A stretch of DNA of 64,000 nt, from the NCBI RefSeq assembly GCF_016595235.1, contig NZ_JAENHL010000003.1:62001-126000 (forward strand), read 5' to 3'. This DNA comes from Taklimakanibacter albus. Its GTDB lineage: Bacteria > Pseudomonadota > Alphaproteobacteria > Rhizobiales > Aestuariivirgaceae. The position numbers and the translations under genes are program-made. The notes beneath the pieces are model-generated. The model was given only the letters and a program-made list of their open reading frames with translations, did no database searches and was not told the origin of the DNA. This document shows, piece after piece, positions 36,595 to 45,200 of this stretch (position 1 is its first letter; each line of letters begins with the position of its first letter).

Positions 36595-37320
36595 ATGGGA
36601 CGAGTTGCTGTCGTAACCGGCGGAACCCGCGGTATCGGTGCGGCCATCGCCAAGGCGCTCAAGCAAGAGGGCTATCAGGTGGTGGCCAGCTATGCCGGCA
36701 ATGACGAAGCGGCCAATAAATTCAAGGCCGAGACCGGCATCGCGGTCAGGAAATGGGATGTCGGCAATTACGACGCCTGCGCCAGCAATCTCAAGGCGAT
36801 CGAAGCCGAGCTCGGGCCGGTCGACGTCCTGGTCAACAATGCCGGCATCACCAAGGACGGCATGTTCCACAAGATGACGTCCGATCAGTGGTATCAGGTG
36901 ATCAACACCAATCTCAACTCGCTGTTCAACATGTGCCGGCCGTTGATCGAAGGCATGCGCGAGCGGGGCTTCGGCCGTATCATCAACATCTCCTCGATCA
37001 ACGGGCAGAAGGGCCAGATGGGGCAGGTGAATTATTCCGCCTCCAAGGCCGGCGATATCGGCTTCACCAAGGCGCTGGCGCAGGAGAATGCCAAGAAAGG
37101 CATCACCGTCAACGCCATCTGCCCCGGCTATATCGCCACCGAGATGGTGATGGCTGTCCCTAAAGACGTGCTCGAAAAGTCGGTCATCCCGCATATCCCG
37201 GTCGGCCGGCTCGGCCAGCCGGAGGAAGTGGCGCGCTGCGTCGTGTTCCTGGCGTCGGATCACTCCGGCTTCATCACCGGCTCGGTGCTCACCGCCAATG
37301 GCGGGCAGTATATGGTGTGA
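36595..37320 (+). CDS. phaB: Acetoacetyl-CoA reductase
   Basis: A 241-residue NADPH-dependent SDR making (R)-3-hydroxybutyryl-CoA. Cofactor motif VVTGGTRGIGAAIAKAL, NNAG in VLVNNAGITKDGMFHKM, catalytic Ser in INISSINGQKGQMGQVNYSASKAG with Tyr and Lys. The FHKM and GQ segments are typical of PhaB over FabG. Operon with phaA. A ribosome-binding GGGGTGAGG precedes the ATG. No PHA synthase gene is in the window. Confidence 0.96.
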   Translation: MGRVAVVTGGTRGIGAAIAKALKQEGYQVVASYAGNDEAANKFKAETGIAVRKWDVGNYDACASNLKAIEAELGPVDVLVNNAGITKDGMFHKMTSDQWYQVINTNLNSLFNMCRPLIEGMRERGFGRIINISSINGQKGQMGQVNYSASKAGDIGFTKALAQENAKKGITVNAICPGYIATEMVMAVPKDVLEKSVIPHIPVGRLGQPEEVARCVVFLASDHSGFITGSVLTANGGQYMV

Positions 37321-37328
37321 TGCAAATT

Positions 37329-37464
37329 TACCCTCCCCCTTGCGGGGAGGGTCGGCCTGTAGGGCCGGGTGGGGGTCGCTCATCTCCATCAGTATACAGA
37401 TCAACTTGTCGGCGGTACCGTCAGACCCCCACCCCTGACCCCTCCCCACAAGGGGGAGGGGAAA
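37329..37464 (+). repeat. 136-base GC-rich extragenic repeat, copy 1
   Basis: Begins TACCCTCCCCCTTGCGGGGA and ends CCCACAAGGGGGAGGGGAAAT, with facing inner blocks GGGTGGGGGTC and GACCCCCACCCCTGACCCC around a variable loop of about 45 bases. Outer ends are inverted, so the whole unit can fold. Copies at 43255-43391 (same strand) and 55374-55511 (minus). All three point with the purine-rich end towards the next gene. No coding content. Confidence 0.85.
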
Positions 37465-37475
37465 TCGAGGCCTCA

Positions 37476-38348
37476 TTGTCGCGCAGCACCGCCACGCTCA
37501 TCGGCTTCACCGCCGTCCTCATGTGGGCGGTGCTGGCGTTCCTCACGGCGGCGAGCGGCCAGGTGCCGCCGTTCCAGCTCGCCGCGATGACTTTCCTGAT
37601 CGGCGGTTTGCTCGGCGTCGCCACCTGGCCGTTCCGCAAGGGTGTCGTTGCGTCCATGCCGCGCAGCTGGCGGGTCTGGCTGCTCGGCATCGCCGGCCTG
37701 TTCGGCTATCACTTCGTCTATTTCACCGCCATCCGCTCCGCCCCGCCGGTCGAGGTGAGCCTGCTGGCCTATCTCTGGCCGCTTTTTCTCGTCGCCTTTT
37801 CGGCGCTGCTGCCGGGCGAGAAGCTCAAGGTTCATCACATTCTGGGCGTCATCATCGGCCTTCTGGGCGCGGCGCTGGTCATCACCCGCGGCCAGGGTTT
37901 CACGCTTGCGCAAGGCTTCGGCCTCGGCCACGCGCTCGGTTTTTCCTGCGCCATCATCTGGGCCGCCTATTCGGTCCTGTCGCGGCGCTTCGGCAATGTA
38001 TCGACCGATGTGGTGGCGGGCTTCTGCCTGATCACCTCGGCGCTGGCGTTTCTCTGCCATCTTCTGTTCGAGGCGACGGTGTGGCCCGAAGGCCAAAGCC
38101 AGTGGCTGGCGATACTGGGGCTCGGCCTGTTTCCGGTGGGGGCGGCTTTCTACAGCTGGGACCTCGGGGTCAAGCGCGGCGACATCATGGCGCTGGGCGC
38201 CTCGTCCTATGCGTCGCCGCTGCTGTCGACCTTGGTCCTGATGCTGGCGGGCTTCGCGCCCTATCACTGGTCGATATTCGTCGCCTGCCTGCTCATCACC
38301 GCGGGCGCCGTCATCGCTGCGAAGGACATGATCTTCAGACGACGCTGA
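37476..38348 (+). CDS. EamA-family (DMT) transporter
   Basis: A 290-residue drug/metabolite transporter with ten hydrophobic segments in two EamA repeats (STATLIGFTAVLMWAVLAFLTAASG, LGFSCAIIWAAYSVLSRRF and others). The likely start is the TTG at 37476, just behind the repeat; the frame runs back to 37317 through the repeat, which would give a non-family Pro/Gly-rich N terminus. The GAGG before TTG, next to the purine-rich repeat end, serves as ribosome-binding site. Closest in pattern to YddG-like aromatic amino-acid exporters, but the substrate cannot be told. Confidence 0.88.
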   Translation: MSRSTATLIGFTAVLMWAVLAFLTAASGQVPPFQLAAMTFLIGGLLGVATWPFRKGVVASMPRSWRVWLLGIAGLFGYHFVYFTAIRSAPPVEVSLLAYLWPLFLVAFSALLPGEKLKVHHILGVIIGLLGAALVITRGQGFTLAQGFGLGHALGFSCAIIWAAYSVLSRRFGNVSTDVVAGFCLITSALAFLCHLLFEATVWPEGQSQWLAILGLGLFPVGAAFYSWDLGVKRGDIMALGASSYASPLLSTLVLMLAGFAPYHWSIFVACLLITAGAVIAAKDMIFRRR

Positions 38349-38352
38349 TGCG

Positions 38353-38778
38353 TCAGTGCGGCGCCCAGTCCTTCGGCGCCAGCTCGAAGCCGTCGAAGGC
38401 GAAGGCCGGTGACACGGTGCAGCTCGACAGCGTCCAGGCGCCTTGCGAGCGCGCCGTCTGCCAGCAGAAGCGCGGCACGATCACTTGCGGGCGCTGGCCC
38501 TGCGCCAGATCGCTGCCCAGCTGATGCAGATCGACATGGCGGCCGTCATGCGAGAGTCCCAGCTCCAAGGGCGCGCCCGCATGCCAGTGCCAGATCTCGT
38601 CGGCATCAATCCGGTGCCAGTGGCTGATCTCGCCTTCGCACAGGAGGTAATAGATCGCGGTCCCCTCGGAGCGCTCGCCCAGCGCGGCATCGGCACGCCA
38701 AGTCTCGCGATAATGGCCGCCCTCCGGATGCGGTTTCAGATCCAGAAGGCGGATGATATCGCCAGGGGTCAGCGTCAT
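38353..38778 (-). CDS. DUF985 cupin-domain protein
   Basis: A 141-residue single-domain cupin of the DUF985 type: LDLKPHPEGGHYRETWRAD, AIYYLLCEGEISHWHRIDADEIWHWHAGAPLEL (metal-type HxH residues) and QVIVPRFCWQTARSQGAWTLSSCTVSPAFAFDGFEL. Enzymatic role unknown in general. It overlaps the stop of the glyoxalase II gene by four bases, so the pair is co-translated. Convergent with the DMT transporter gene. Confidence 0.93.
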   Translation of the reverse strand: MTLTPGDIIRLLDLKPHPEGGHYRETWRADAALGERSEGTAIYYLLCEGEISHWHRIDADEIWHWHAGAPLELGLSHDGRHVDLHQLGSDLAQGQRPQVIVPRFCWQTARSQGAWTLSSCTVSPAFAFDGFELAPKDWAPH

Positions 38779-39548
38779 CTGAAAGCGTCTTTGCGTTTCC
38801 GGACCTCGGCGAAGACATCGGCGTTGCTCGCCATCGACATGGCCAGCACCGAGCGGATCTCCTTGCTTTCGGGCCTGAGGAAGACATTGGTGTCGAGCTC
38901 CTCGCCGATCGTGCCGGGCAAGGTCATCTCCTTCTTGGCGCGCTGCGCCTTGATCTTGTCGGCGCGCTTCACGAGCTTGTCATTGCCGGGCTCGATGGTG
39001 AGCGCGAAGCGGGCGTTGGATTCGGTATATTCATGGCCGCAATGGAAGAGTGTGTCGCGCGGCAGCTTGCGCAGTTTGTCGAGCGAGGTCCACATCTCGG
39101 CAAGCGTGCCTTCGATCACCCGGCCGCAGCCGAGCGCGAACAAGGTGTCGCCGGCGAAGAGCAGCTTCTCCTCGGGGAGATGCAGCACGATATGACCCAG
39201 CGTGTGGCCGGGCGTCGCGATGACCTTAACCTCGCGTCCGGCGAAATCGTAGGATTCGCCGCCCGCCACCTGTTTGTCGATGCCGGGGATCTGCGGGGCT
39301 TCCGCCTTGGGGCCGATGATCGTCACCCCCCATTTCTTCTTGAGGGCGAGATTGCCTTCGACATGGTCGATATGGTGGTGGGTGGTCAGGATATGGGTGA
39401 GCTTCCAGCCCTTGCGCTCCAGCTCGCGCTCGATGGCCGGGGCTTCGGGGGCATCGATCGTGGCGGTCTGGCCGGTTGCGCTGTCATGCACGAGGACGCC
39501 ATAATTGTCGTCGCGGCAGATGAAATGATGGAGTTCAAGTTTCGGCAA
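38775..39548 (-). CDS. gloB: Hydroxyacylglutathione hydrolase (glyoxalase II)
   Basis: A 257-residue metallo-beta-lactamase-fold hydrolase that frees D-lactate from S-lactoylglutathione. Metal motif THHHIDHVEGN, then ATPGHTLGHI, FAGDTLFALGCGRV, HCGHEYTESNARFA and C-terminal NVFLRP, the full GloB set. It starts with TTG at 39548 (MPKLELHHFICRDDNYG), preceded by AGAGGAAA. Divergent from the methyltransferase gene, with 66 bases between starts. Confidence 0.96.
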   Translation of the reverse strand: MPKLELHHFICRDDNYGVLVHDSATGQTATIDAPEAPAIERELERKGWKLTHILTTHHHIDHVEGNLALKKKWGVTIIGPKAEAPQIPGIDKQVAGGESYDFAGREVKVIATPGHTLGHIVLHLPEEKLLFAGDTLFALGCGRVIEGTLAEMWTSLDKLRKLPRDTLFHCGHEYTESNARFALTIEPGNDKLVKRADKIKAQRAKKEMTLPGTIGEELDTNVFLRPESKEIRSVLAMSMASNADVFAEVRKRKDAFR

Positions 39549-39614
39549 TAGCGTATTTCCTCTGATCGAAATTGGCGCGTGACCCTGGGCCCCGGAATAC
39601 CTATCTTTCCCACA

Positions 39615-40352
39615 ATGGATGTAGCCGATCTACGTGAATTTTACACAAGCCGGCTCGGCCAGGCGACCCGCCGGCTGATCGCGCATCGCTTGCGCGACCG
39701 CTTCGGCGACCTGACCGGCGCCACCGTGCTGGGCTTGGGCTTTGCCACCCCCTATCTCGATTATCCGGCCGACGGGGCGGAACGCAGCCTCGTCTTCATG
39801 ATGGCGCAGAGGGGCGTGCTGCACTGGCCGGAAGGCCAGCCCAATGCCGCCGCCTTGGTCGAGGAATGCGAATTGCCGCTGCTCGAAAGCACGGTCGATT
39901 TCGCCCTCGTCATCCATGGGCTCGAGCTTACCGACCAGCCGACCGAGATGCTGCAGGAGATCTGGCGGGTGATGTCGCCGCAGGGCCGCCTGGTCATGGT
40001 GGTGCCGAACCGGCGTGGGCTGTGGGCGCGCTCCGACGCGACGCCTTTCGGCTACGGCCAGCCCTATTCGCGCTCGCAATTGCAGCAGTCGCTCAAGGAG
40101 GCGAAATTCTCGCCCGTCGGCTGGTCGCAGGCTTTGTTCATGCCGCCCTCCGAGCGTGGGCTCATGCTCAAATCGGCGGCCGCCTGGGAGCGGCTCGGGC
40201 TCAAGACGTCGCCCGCCTTTTCCGGCGTCATCATCGTCGAGGCGGTCAAGCAGGTTTATGCCGTCTCGACCCGCAAACGCTCGCGCCGCATGCTGCCGCG
40301 GCTCAGGCCGGCGCTCGCCTCCTTCGATGTGAAGTTGCCGCGTTTCAAATGA
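39615..40352 (+). CDS. Class I SAM-dependent methyltransferase
   Basis: A 245-residue methyltransferase-like protein: MDVADLREFYTSRLGQATRRLI, glycine-rich region TVLGLGFATPYL, DFALVIHGLELTDQPTEMLQEIWRVMSPQGRLVMVVPNRRGLW and FMPPSERGLMLKSAAAWERLGL. It starts at the ATG 39615; a GTG at 39579 is possible. Found divergent from gloB in many Hyphomicrobiales, but its substrate is not known. The next gene starts within its stop codon (ATGA). Confidence 0.88.
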   Translation: MDVADLREFYTSRLGQATRRLIAHRLRDRFGDLTGATVLGLGFATPYLDYPADGAERSLVFMMAQRGVLHWPEGQPNAAALVEECELPLLESTVDFALVIHGLELTDQPTEMLQEIWRVMSPQGRLVMVVPNRRGLWARSDATPFGYGQPYSRSQLQQSLKEAKFSPVGWSQALFMPPSERGLMLKSAAAWERLGLKTSPAFSGVIIVEAVKQVYAVSTRKRSRRMLPRLRPALASFDVKLPRFK

Positions 40353-41107
40353 GCGGACATCCTTTCGCGCTCAACGGCAAGACGGCGCTGGTCACCGGTG
40401 CGGGACGTGGGCTCGGCCTCGCCATCGCCAAGGCGCTGGCGCAAGCGGGCGCCTCCGTGCTGCTCAATGGCCGCACCGAAGCGCCACTCGCCGAAGCCGC
40501 CCGGCAGATCACCGCCGATGGCGGCGCCGCGTCGGTGCTCGCTTTCGACGTCACCGATCAAAGGCAAGTGGAAGCGGCCTTCGCGCGGATCGTGGATCTC
40601 GACATCCTCGTCAACAATGTCGGCCTGCGCGATCGCCGTCCGGTCTTTGATTTCTCGTTGGAAGATGTGCGCAAGCTCATCGAGGCCGATCTCATCGCGC
40701 CCTTCGAGCTCGGCCGGCGCGCCGCGAAGCTGATGATCGATAAGAAGCGCGGTGGCCGCATCATCAACATCACCTCGATCGCGGGGCTGATCGCCAACAA
40801 GGGTGACGCAGTCTATACGACGGCGAAGGGCGGCCTCATGGCGCTGACCCGCGCGCTCGCGGCCGAGCTCGGGCCCAAGGGCATCACCGTCAATGCGGTG
40901 GCGCCGGGCTTTTTCGCGACGGAAACCAATGCCAAGCTGACGGCCGATCCGCGCGTCGCCGAATGGCTCAAGGCGCGCACCGCGCTCGGCCGCTGGGGCA
41001 AGCCCGACGAAGCGGCAGGCGCTGTCGTGTTTCTCGCCTCACCGGCCGCGTCTTATGTCACCGGCCATATGCTGGCGGTCGACGGCGGCTATCTCACGCA
41101 TTTTTAG
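40349..41107 (+). CDS. SDR family oxidoreductase
   Basis: A 252-residue classical short-chain dehydrogenase: cofactor motif VTGAGRGLGLAIAKAL, NNVG in DILVNNVGLRDRRPV, catalytic Ser in INITSIAG, and YTTAKGG with Tyr and Lys. Similar to gluconate 5-dehydrogenase-like SDRs, but function is not fixed. The start overlaps the methyltransferase stop by four bases, hence coupled. Followed by a hairpin shared with the convergent hpt gene. Confidence 0.92.
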   Translation: MSGHPFALNGKTALVTGAGRGLGLAIAKALAQAGASVLLNGRTEAPLAEAARQITADGGAASVLAFDVTDQRQVEAAFARIVDLDILVNNVGLRDRRPVFDFSLEDVRKLIEADLIAPFELGRRAAKLMIDKKRGGRIINITSIAGLIANKGDAVYTTAKGGLMALTRALAAELGPKGITVNAVAPGFFATETNAKLTADPRVAEWLKARTALGRWGKPDEAAGAVVFLASPAASYVTGHMLAVDGGYLTHF

Positions 41108-41108
41108 G

Positions 41109-41155
41109 GCGCATCAGCTTATCCGAAAAGCCTGCAACTTTTCGGGCTGATGCGT
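41109..41155. terminator. Two-tier hairpin between convergent genes
   Basis: Outer arms GCGCATCAGC and GCTGATGCGTC, inner arms CCGAAAAG and CTTTTCGG around CCTGCAA. It fills the 49-base gap between two convergent stops (41107 and 41157) and so may act as a bidirectional terminator. Its architecture resembles the CAAAGTTG-core palindromes elsewhere in the window. Confidence 0.6.
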
Positions 41156-41156
41156 C

Positions 41157-41708
41157 TCATTTCGCGGTCAGCACGTGGCCGACGAAAGGCAGCTCACGGA
41201 ACTGATGCGCCATGTCCATGCCGTAGCCGACGACGAATTTGTCGGGGCAGACGAAGCCGCGGTGATCGGCTTCGATATCGGCGGCGAGATGGCCGGGCTT
41301 TTCGAGGAGCACTGCGGTCGAAACGCTGCGGGCGCCGCGCGCGGCGAGCAGGTCTTTTGCAAAGGCCAGCGTGCGCCCGGATTCGAGGATGTCGTCGATC
41401 AGCAATATGTCGCGGTCCTCGATCGGCGATTCGACGTCACGCAATATTTCGACCTGGCCGGACGAGCGGGTCTTGTCGCGATAGCTCGCCAGCATCATGA
41501 AATCGACCTCGGGCGACAGGCGGGCGCGATGCATGGCGCGGATGAGATCGGCGGCGAAGACGAAGCTTCCTTTCAGCACCGGCACCACCAGCAGGCGGTG
41601 CGGCCGCTTCTCGGCAATGGCTTGGGCGATCGTTTCGATGCGCTCGGAGATCTGGGCTTCGGAGAACAACACCGCGATGCGGTGGCCGTCTATTTCAATA
41701 TGGCTCAT
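41157..41708 (-). CDS. hpt: Hypoxanthine phosphoribosyltransferase
   Basis: A 183-residue purine salvage enzyme: IAVLFSEAQISERIETIAQAI, VVPVLKGSFVFAADLIRAM, PRPP-binding ILLIDDILESGRTLAFAKDLL and VVGYGMDMAHQFRELPFVGHV. It converts hypoxanthine and guanine to IMP and GMP. Its start overlaps the stop of the zinc-ribbon gene by four bases, a linkage kept in relatives. Confidence 0.96.
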   Translation of the reverse strand: MSHIEIDGHRIAVLFSEAQISERIETIAQAIAEKRPHRLLVVPVLKGSFVFAADLIRAMHRARLSPEVDFMMLASYRDKTRSSGQVEILRDVESPIEDRDILLIDDILESGRTLAFAKDLLAARGARSVSTAVLLEKPGHLAADIEADHRGFVCPDKFVVGYGMDMAHQFRELPFVGHVLTAK

Positions 41709-42439
41709 GGCCCGGGATTTACGCCAATTTCATCGGCATGGGCAAAGCGAATCTGCACGTTTTCGGCGGTTTCCGGCGGCGAAGCGACGCGGGTGGTGAA
41801 GGTCGTCATTTCGCCCGGACGCAAGGGCCGGATGCCGGAATCGAGCGTCCAGGCATAGACGTCGGCCGCCTCCTTGTCCTTGAGGACGAACCGCAGGGAA
41901 GGCACCTTGCGGTCCTCGTCGCTGACATTGACGATCTCGCCTTTGATCGAGATGACGCGGGTGCCCCCGACCACCACATGCTGCTGCTCGACGCGGCGCA
42001 CTTCGAGGCCGTAGATATTCACCTTCATGCCGGCCCGGTCGAAGACCTGGATGCTGGCGGGGAAGAGACGCACCGTCCTCTCCGGCATGGCGAAGGCGGC
42101 GATGAAGGGTGTCAGCGCCACGGCGGCGAAAGCGCCCCAGCCGGCAAGCTGGCGGCGGCGGCGGCGCTGCGCCTGAACGAATTCCTCCTGGGCTAGGCGC
42201 GCCGCCTCGGTCAGGCGTCGGATCTCGCGGTCTTCGTCGGGGCGGGGCTCACCGATGGGGGCCGGAACATGGGACGCCGCGGCGGGAATGGGCTTGGCCG
42301 CAATCTCGATGACCTCGACCGGTCGGCTCTCGATCCAGTTGTGGCCGCATTCGGCGCAACGCACCATGGTCCCGCTGGCCGAAAAGCGCGAAGCGGGGAA
42401 GTCATAGCGAGTTGCGCAAGCGGGGCAGGCGACTATCAT
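41705..42439 (-). CDS. MJ0042-type zinc-ribbon membrane protein
   Basis: A 244-residue protein. N-terminal zinc ribbon MIVACPACATRYDFPAS ... MVRCAECGHNW (two CxxC pairs), a charged linker, one membrane helix (LAGWGAFAAVALTPFIAAFAM) and a C-terminal domain of about 110 residues ending VRIRFAHAD-like (VQIRFAHADEIGV), comparable to the DUF3426 region found with this ribbon. Role unknown. Divergent from ftsE with a CtrA-type box between them. The ATG at 42439 starts the ribbon; the longer frame is ignored. Confidence 0.85.
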   Translation of the reverse strand: MIVACPACATRYDFPASRFSASGTMVRCAECGHNWIESRPVEVIEIAAKPIPAAASHVPAPIGEPRPDEDREIRRLTEAARLAQEEFVQAQRRRRRQLAGWGAFAAVALTPFIAAFAMPERTVRLFPASIQVFDRAGMKVNIYGLEVRRVEQQHVVVGGTRVISIKGEIVNVSDEDRKVPSLRFVLKDKEAADVYAWTLDSGIRPLRPGEMTTFTTRVASPPETAENVQIRFAHADEIGVNPGP

Positions 42440-42514
42440 CCGGAGCGTGCCGTCAAAAACGATTCGAGACCGGTCTATCGGTCCTATGGTCTTGAAGATT
42501 AACCGCAAACAGGG

Positions 42515-42529
42515 TTAAGGCGGCGTTAA
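42515..42529. promoter_or_regulatory. Putative CtrA-type box upstream of ftsE
   Basis: TTAA, seven bases (ggcggcg), TTAA; 36 bases before the ftsE start and 75 bases before the start of the divergent zinc-ribbon gene. A further TTAA stands at 42499-42502. Same spacing as the boxes upstream of parB and ftsK. Confidence 0.55.
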
Positions 42530-42565
42530 AGCGGCGTGAGGCCGGCTGGTTTTGAAGGGGAGCTC

Positions 42566-43225
42566 ATGGTTCGTCTCGAGAATGTGGGCCTGCGCTATGG
42601 GCATGGGCCGGAAATCCTGAAGGACATCTCCTTCGTCCTAGCGCCGGGTGAGTTCCGCTTTCTCACCGGTCCGTCGGGCGCCGGCAAGACGTCGCTGCTC
42701 CGCCTGCTGTTCCTGTCGATGGCGCCGACCCGCGGCTTCATGAGCGTCTTCGGCCAGGACACGACACAGATCGGTCGCAGTGACCTGCCACTGCTGCGCC
42801 GCCGCATCGGCATCGTTTTCCAGGAATTCCGCTTGCTCGACCACCTCACCACTTACGAAAATGTCGCTCTGCCGCTGCGCGTGGCGGGGCTCGCCGAAGA
42901 AAAGTATCGAGCCGATGTCATGGAGCTCCTGAAATGGGTCGGCCTCGCCGAGCAGGCCCGCGTGATGCCGCAGGTGCTGTCGGGCGGTGAGAAGCAGCGT
43001 GCCGCCATTGCGCGTGCCGTCATCGCCAAGCCGCAGCTGCTCTTGGCCGACGAGCCGACCGGCAATGTCGATCCTGCCCTCGCCAAAAGATTGCTGCGCC
43101 TGTTCCTCGAGCTCAACCGCCTCGGCACCACGGTGCTGATCGCCACCCATGACGTGCAACTCATCGCGCAGGCGAAGATGCCGGTCATGACGCTGGATCA
43201 GGGCCAATTGAGACTGGCGGCATGA
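42566..43225 (+). CDS. ftsE: Cell division ATP-binding protein FtsE
   Basis: A 219-residue ABC ATPase working with FtsX to regulate septal cell-wall hydrolysis. Walker A TGPSGAGKTSLLRLL, FtsE-typical Q-loop IGIVFQEFRLLDHLTTYENVALPLRV, signature LSGGEKQRAAIARA, Walker B LLLADEPTGNVDP and His switch ATHD. The ATG at 42566 follows GAAGGGGAGC. It is separated from ftsX by 184 bases that hold a repeat, where the two genes usually touch. Confidence 0.96.
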   Translation: MVRLENVGLRYGHGPEILKDISFVLAPGEFRFLTGPSGAGKTSLLRLLFLSMAPTRGFMSVFGQDTTQIGRSDLPLLRRRIGIVFQEFRLLDHLTTYENVALPLRVAGLAEEKYRADVMELLKWVGLAEQARVMPQVLSGGEKQRAAIARAVIAKPQLLLADEPTGNVDPALAKRLLRLFLELNRLGTTVLIATHDVQLIAQAKMPVMTLDQGQLRLAA

Positions 43226-43254
43226 GGCTGCCGGTTTACATATCGTCGAATATT

Positions 43255-43391
43255 TACCCTCCCCCTTGCGGGGAGGGTCGACGCGCAGCGTCGGGGTGGG
43301 GGTCTGGTGGTCGCGCAAGCACATCAAGGCCACGTTTCAAAGACCACCCGACCCCCACCCCTGACCCCTCCCCACAAGGGGGAGGGGAAAT
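43255..43391 (+). repeat. 136-base GC-rich extragenic repeat, copy 2
   Basis: Nearly the same ends as the copy at 37329-37464: TACCCTCCCCCTTGCGGGGA at the left and CCACAAGGGGGAGGGGAAAT at the right, with GGGTGGGGGTCTGGTGG and ACCACCCGACCCCCACCCC inside. It separates ftsE from ftsX. The 3' flank GAGGCCTCA before the next start is also shared with copy 1. Confidence 0.85.
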
Positions 43392-43409
43392 GAGCGGTGA
43401 GGCCTCAGC

Positions 43410-44315
43410 ATGACCGACCAGGCCTCGCATCGTCCCGAGCCGATCATCCCGCCCGATGCGGCGCCGCTGCGCACGCTCACTTTGGCGATGGCGGTGATGT
43501 GTTATCTGGCGGTGCTGGCGGCCGGCGGCCTCGTGCTCATCAACCGCTCGGTGGAGGCGTGGACCGGTGATCTGTCGCGCGAGATCACCGTGCAGATCCG
43601 CGAGATCCAGGGCCGCAACATGGAAGCGGATCTCGCCAAGGCGGAAGCCATCCTCAAGACGACGCCCGGCGTGCTGAAAGTCACGGTGCTCGACGAGAAG
43701 GCGGCGATCGACCTGCTCGAGCCGTGGATCGGCGGCATCGAGGGACTCGAAGATCTTCCCGTGCCGCGCCTCATCGCCATCGAGATCGATCCCGACAATC
43801 CGCCGGATTTTACCGCCCTCGAAACGGCGCTGCGCAATGAAGTGCCGGGCGTCAGCCTCGACACGCATAAACGCTGGCAGGCCGAGCTCACCCGCATGGC
43901 GCGGGTGCTGACGACGCTCGCTTACGCCATATTGGTGCTGATCGGGCTGTGCGCCATCGCCATCGTCGTCTTCGCCACCCGCGCGGCGTTGGAAGCCAAT
44001 CGCGAAGTGGTCGAGGTGCTGCATCTCGTCGGCGCGCGCGACAATTTCATCGCGCGCCAGGTCGGGGGCCGGTTCCTCAGGACGGGTCTCACCGCCGGCA
44101 TCATCGGCCTGGTGCTCGGCATCCTCACCTTTTTCCTCGCGGCAGGCGCCGCCCCCGACAGCTTCGCCGCCATCGCCCAGGAATTCCTCTCGCTGTCGGG
44201 CAATCACCTGATGCAGAATTATCTGGCGCTGGCGGTGGTGCCGGCGGTGGCGACGCTCATCTGTCTCATCACGTCGCGCGTGACGCTGATGCGCATCCTG
44301 AAGAGTCTCCGGTGA
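43410..44315 (+). CDS. ftsX: Cell division protein FtsX
   Basis: A 301-residue permease-like partner of FtsE. A proline-rich cytoplasmic start, first helix (LRTLTLAMAVMCYLAVLAAGGLVLINRS), a periplasmic domain of about 120 residues (ITVQIREIQGRNMEADLAKAEAIL), then three helices at the C terminus (ILVLIGLCAIAIVVFATRAALEANREVVEVLHLVGA is the FtsX signature). The start ATG lies shortly behind the repeat, with GTGAGG as ribosome-binding site. plsC starts inside its stop. Confidence 0.93.
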   Translation: MTDQASHRPEPIIPPDAAPLRTLTLAMAVMCYLAVLAAGGLVLINRSVEAWTGDLSREITVQIREIQGRNMEADLAKAEAILKTTPGVLKVTVLDEKAAIDLLEPWIGGIEGLEDLPVPRLIAIEIDPDNPPDFTALETALRNEVPGVSLDTHKRWQAELTRMARVLTTLAYAILVLIGLCAIAIVVFATRAALEANREVVEVLHLVGARDNFIARQVGGRFLRTGLTAGIIGLVLGILTFFLAAGAAPDSFAAIAQEFLSLSGNHLMQNYLALAVVPAVATLICLITSRVTLMRILKSLR

Positions 44316-45028
44316 CCTGGCTCCGCTCGCTCATCTACAACATCGTCTTCTATGTGAATCTGGTGCTGTTCCTGGTCGTGGGCTCGCCCTTCTATCTGAC
44401 GCCGCGCAAATGGTCGATCCGCGCGCTGCAGGCCTGGGCGACGACCAGCCTGTGGTGGCTGAAAGTGATCTGCGGCACGACCTATGAGGTGAGGGGCCGC
44501 GAGAATATCCCACCAGGCGCCGTGCTGGTGGCGTCGAAGCACCAATCGACCTGGGATACTTTCGCGCTGCTGCCGCTGTTCGACGACCCGGCGATGATCC
44601 TGAAGCGCGAGCTCATCTTCATTCCGCTGTTCGGCTGGTTCATCCCGAAATTCCGCATGATCCCGATCGAGCGCTCGGCCGGCGCGCAAGGGCTCAAGAC
44701 CATGCTGCTGCGCGCCAAGGAAGCGGCACAGATGGGCCGGCAATTGGTGATCTTTCCGGAAGGCACACGCTCGGCGCCCGGCGCACCGCCCGATTACAAG
44801 CCGGGCGCGGCGGCGCTTTATCTGCATCTGGGTCTGCCCTGCCTGCCGCTCGCGCTCAATTCCGGCCTGTTCTGGCCCCGGCGCAAATTCATCCGTTATC
44901 CCGGCAAGATCGTCATCGAGATCCTGCCGGTCATCGCGCCAGGCCTGAAGCGGCGAGAGTTCTCGGAAACGCTGCAGGAGACGATCGAGACGGCGACGGC
45001 GCGGCTGGTGCGGGAAGCGACTGGATGA
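44312..45028 (+). CDS. plsC: 1-acyl-sn-glycerol-3-phosphate acyltransferase
   Basis: A 238-residue LPLAT-family acyltransferase that makes phosphatidic acid. GTG start overlapping the ftsX stop (GTGA). A hydrophobic N terminus, catalytic HX4D as KHQSTWDTF, then FIPLFGWFIPKFRMIPIER and FPEGTRSAPG, the glycerol-3-phosphate contact. Position after ftsX is conserved in Hyphomicrobiales, though relatives often have a YdcF gene between them. Confidence 0.94.
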   Translation: MTWLRSLIYNIVFYVNLVLFLVVGSPFYLTPRKWSIRALQAWATTSLWWLKVICGTTYEVRGRENIPPGAVLVASKHQSTWDTFALLPLFDDPAMILKRELIFIPLFGWFIPKFRMIPIERSAGAQGLKTMLLRAKEAAQMGRQLVIFPEGTRSAPGAPPDYKPGAAALYLHLGLPCLPLALNSGLFWPRRKFIRYPGKIVIEILPVIAPGLKRREFSETLQETIETATARLVREATG

Positions 45029-45200
45029 TGAGTGGAGATTTCGCCGCCTGTCCAATCCACCGGCAAGCGAAGCGCCGGAAAAGGCGCGCATAAAAAATTA
45101 AACCCCGAGCCGAGGCCCGGGGGTTGCTAGCGGCGTACCGCATCGCGTTGATGCCATGTTATATACATTTTCAGCGCTCCTCTGTCAAGGCTCGGAAGGC

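Noticed and set aside
45060-45160. RNA gene in the plsC-NYN gap
   Set aside because: A GC-rich hairpin (CCCCGAGCC-GAGG-CCCGGGGG) is present after an A-rich run, but no tRNA cloverleaf or other known RNA can be drawn. At most it is a weak terminator.
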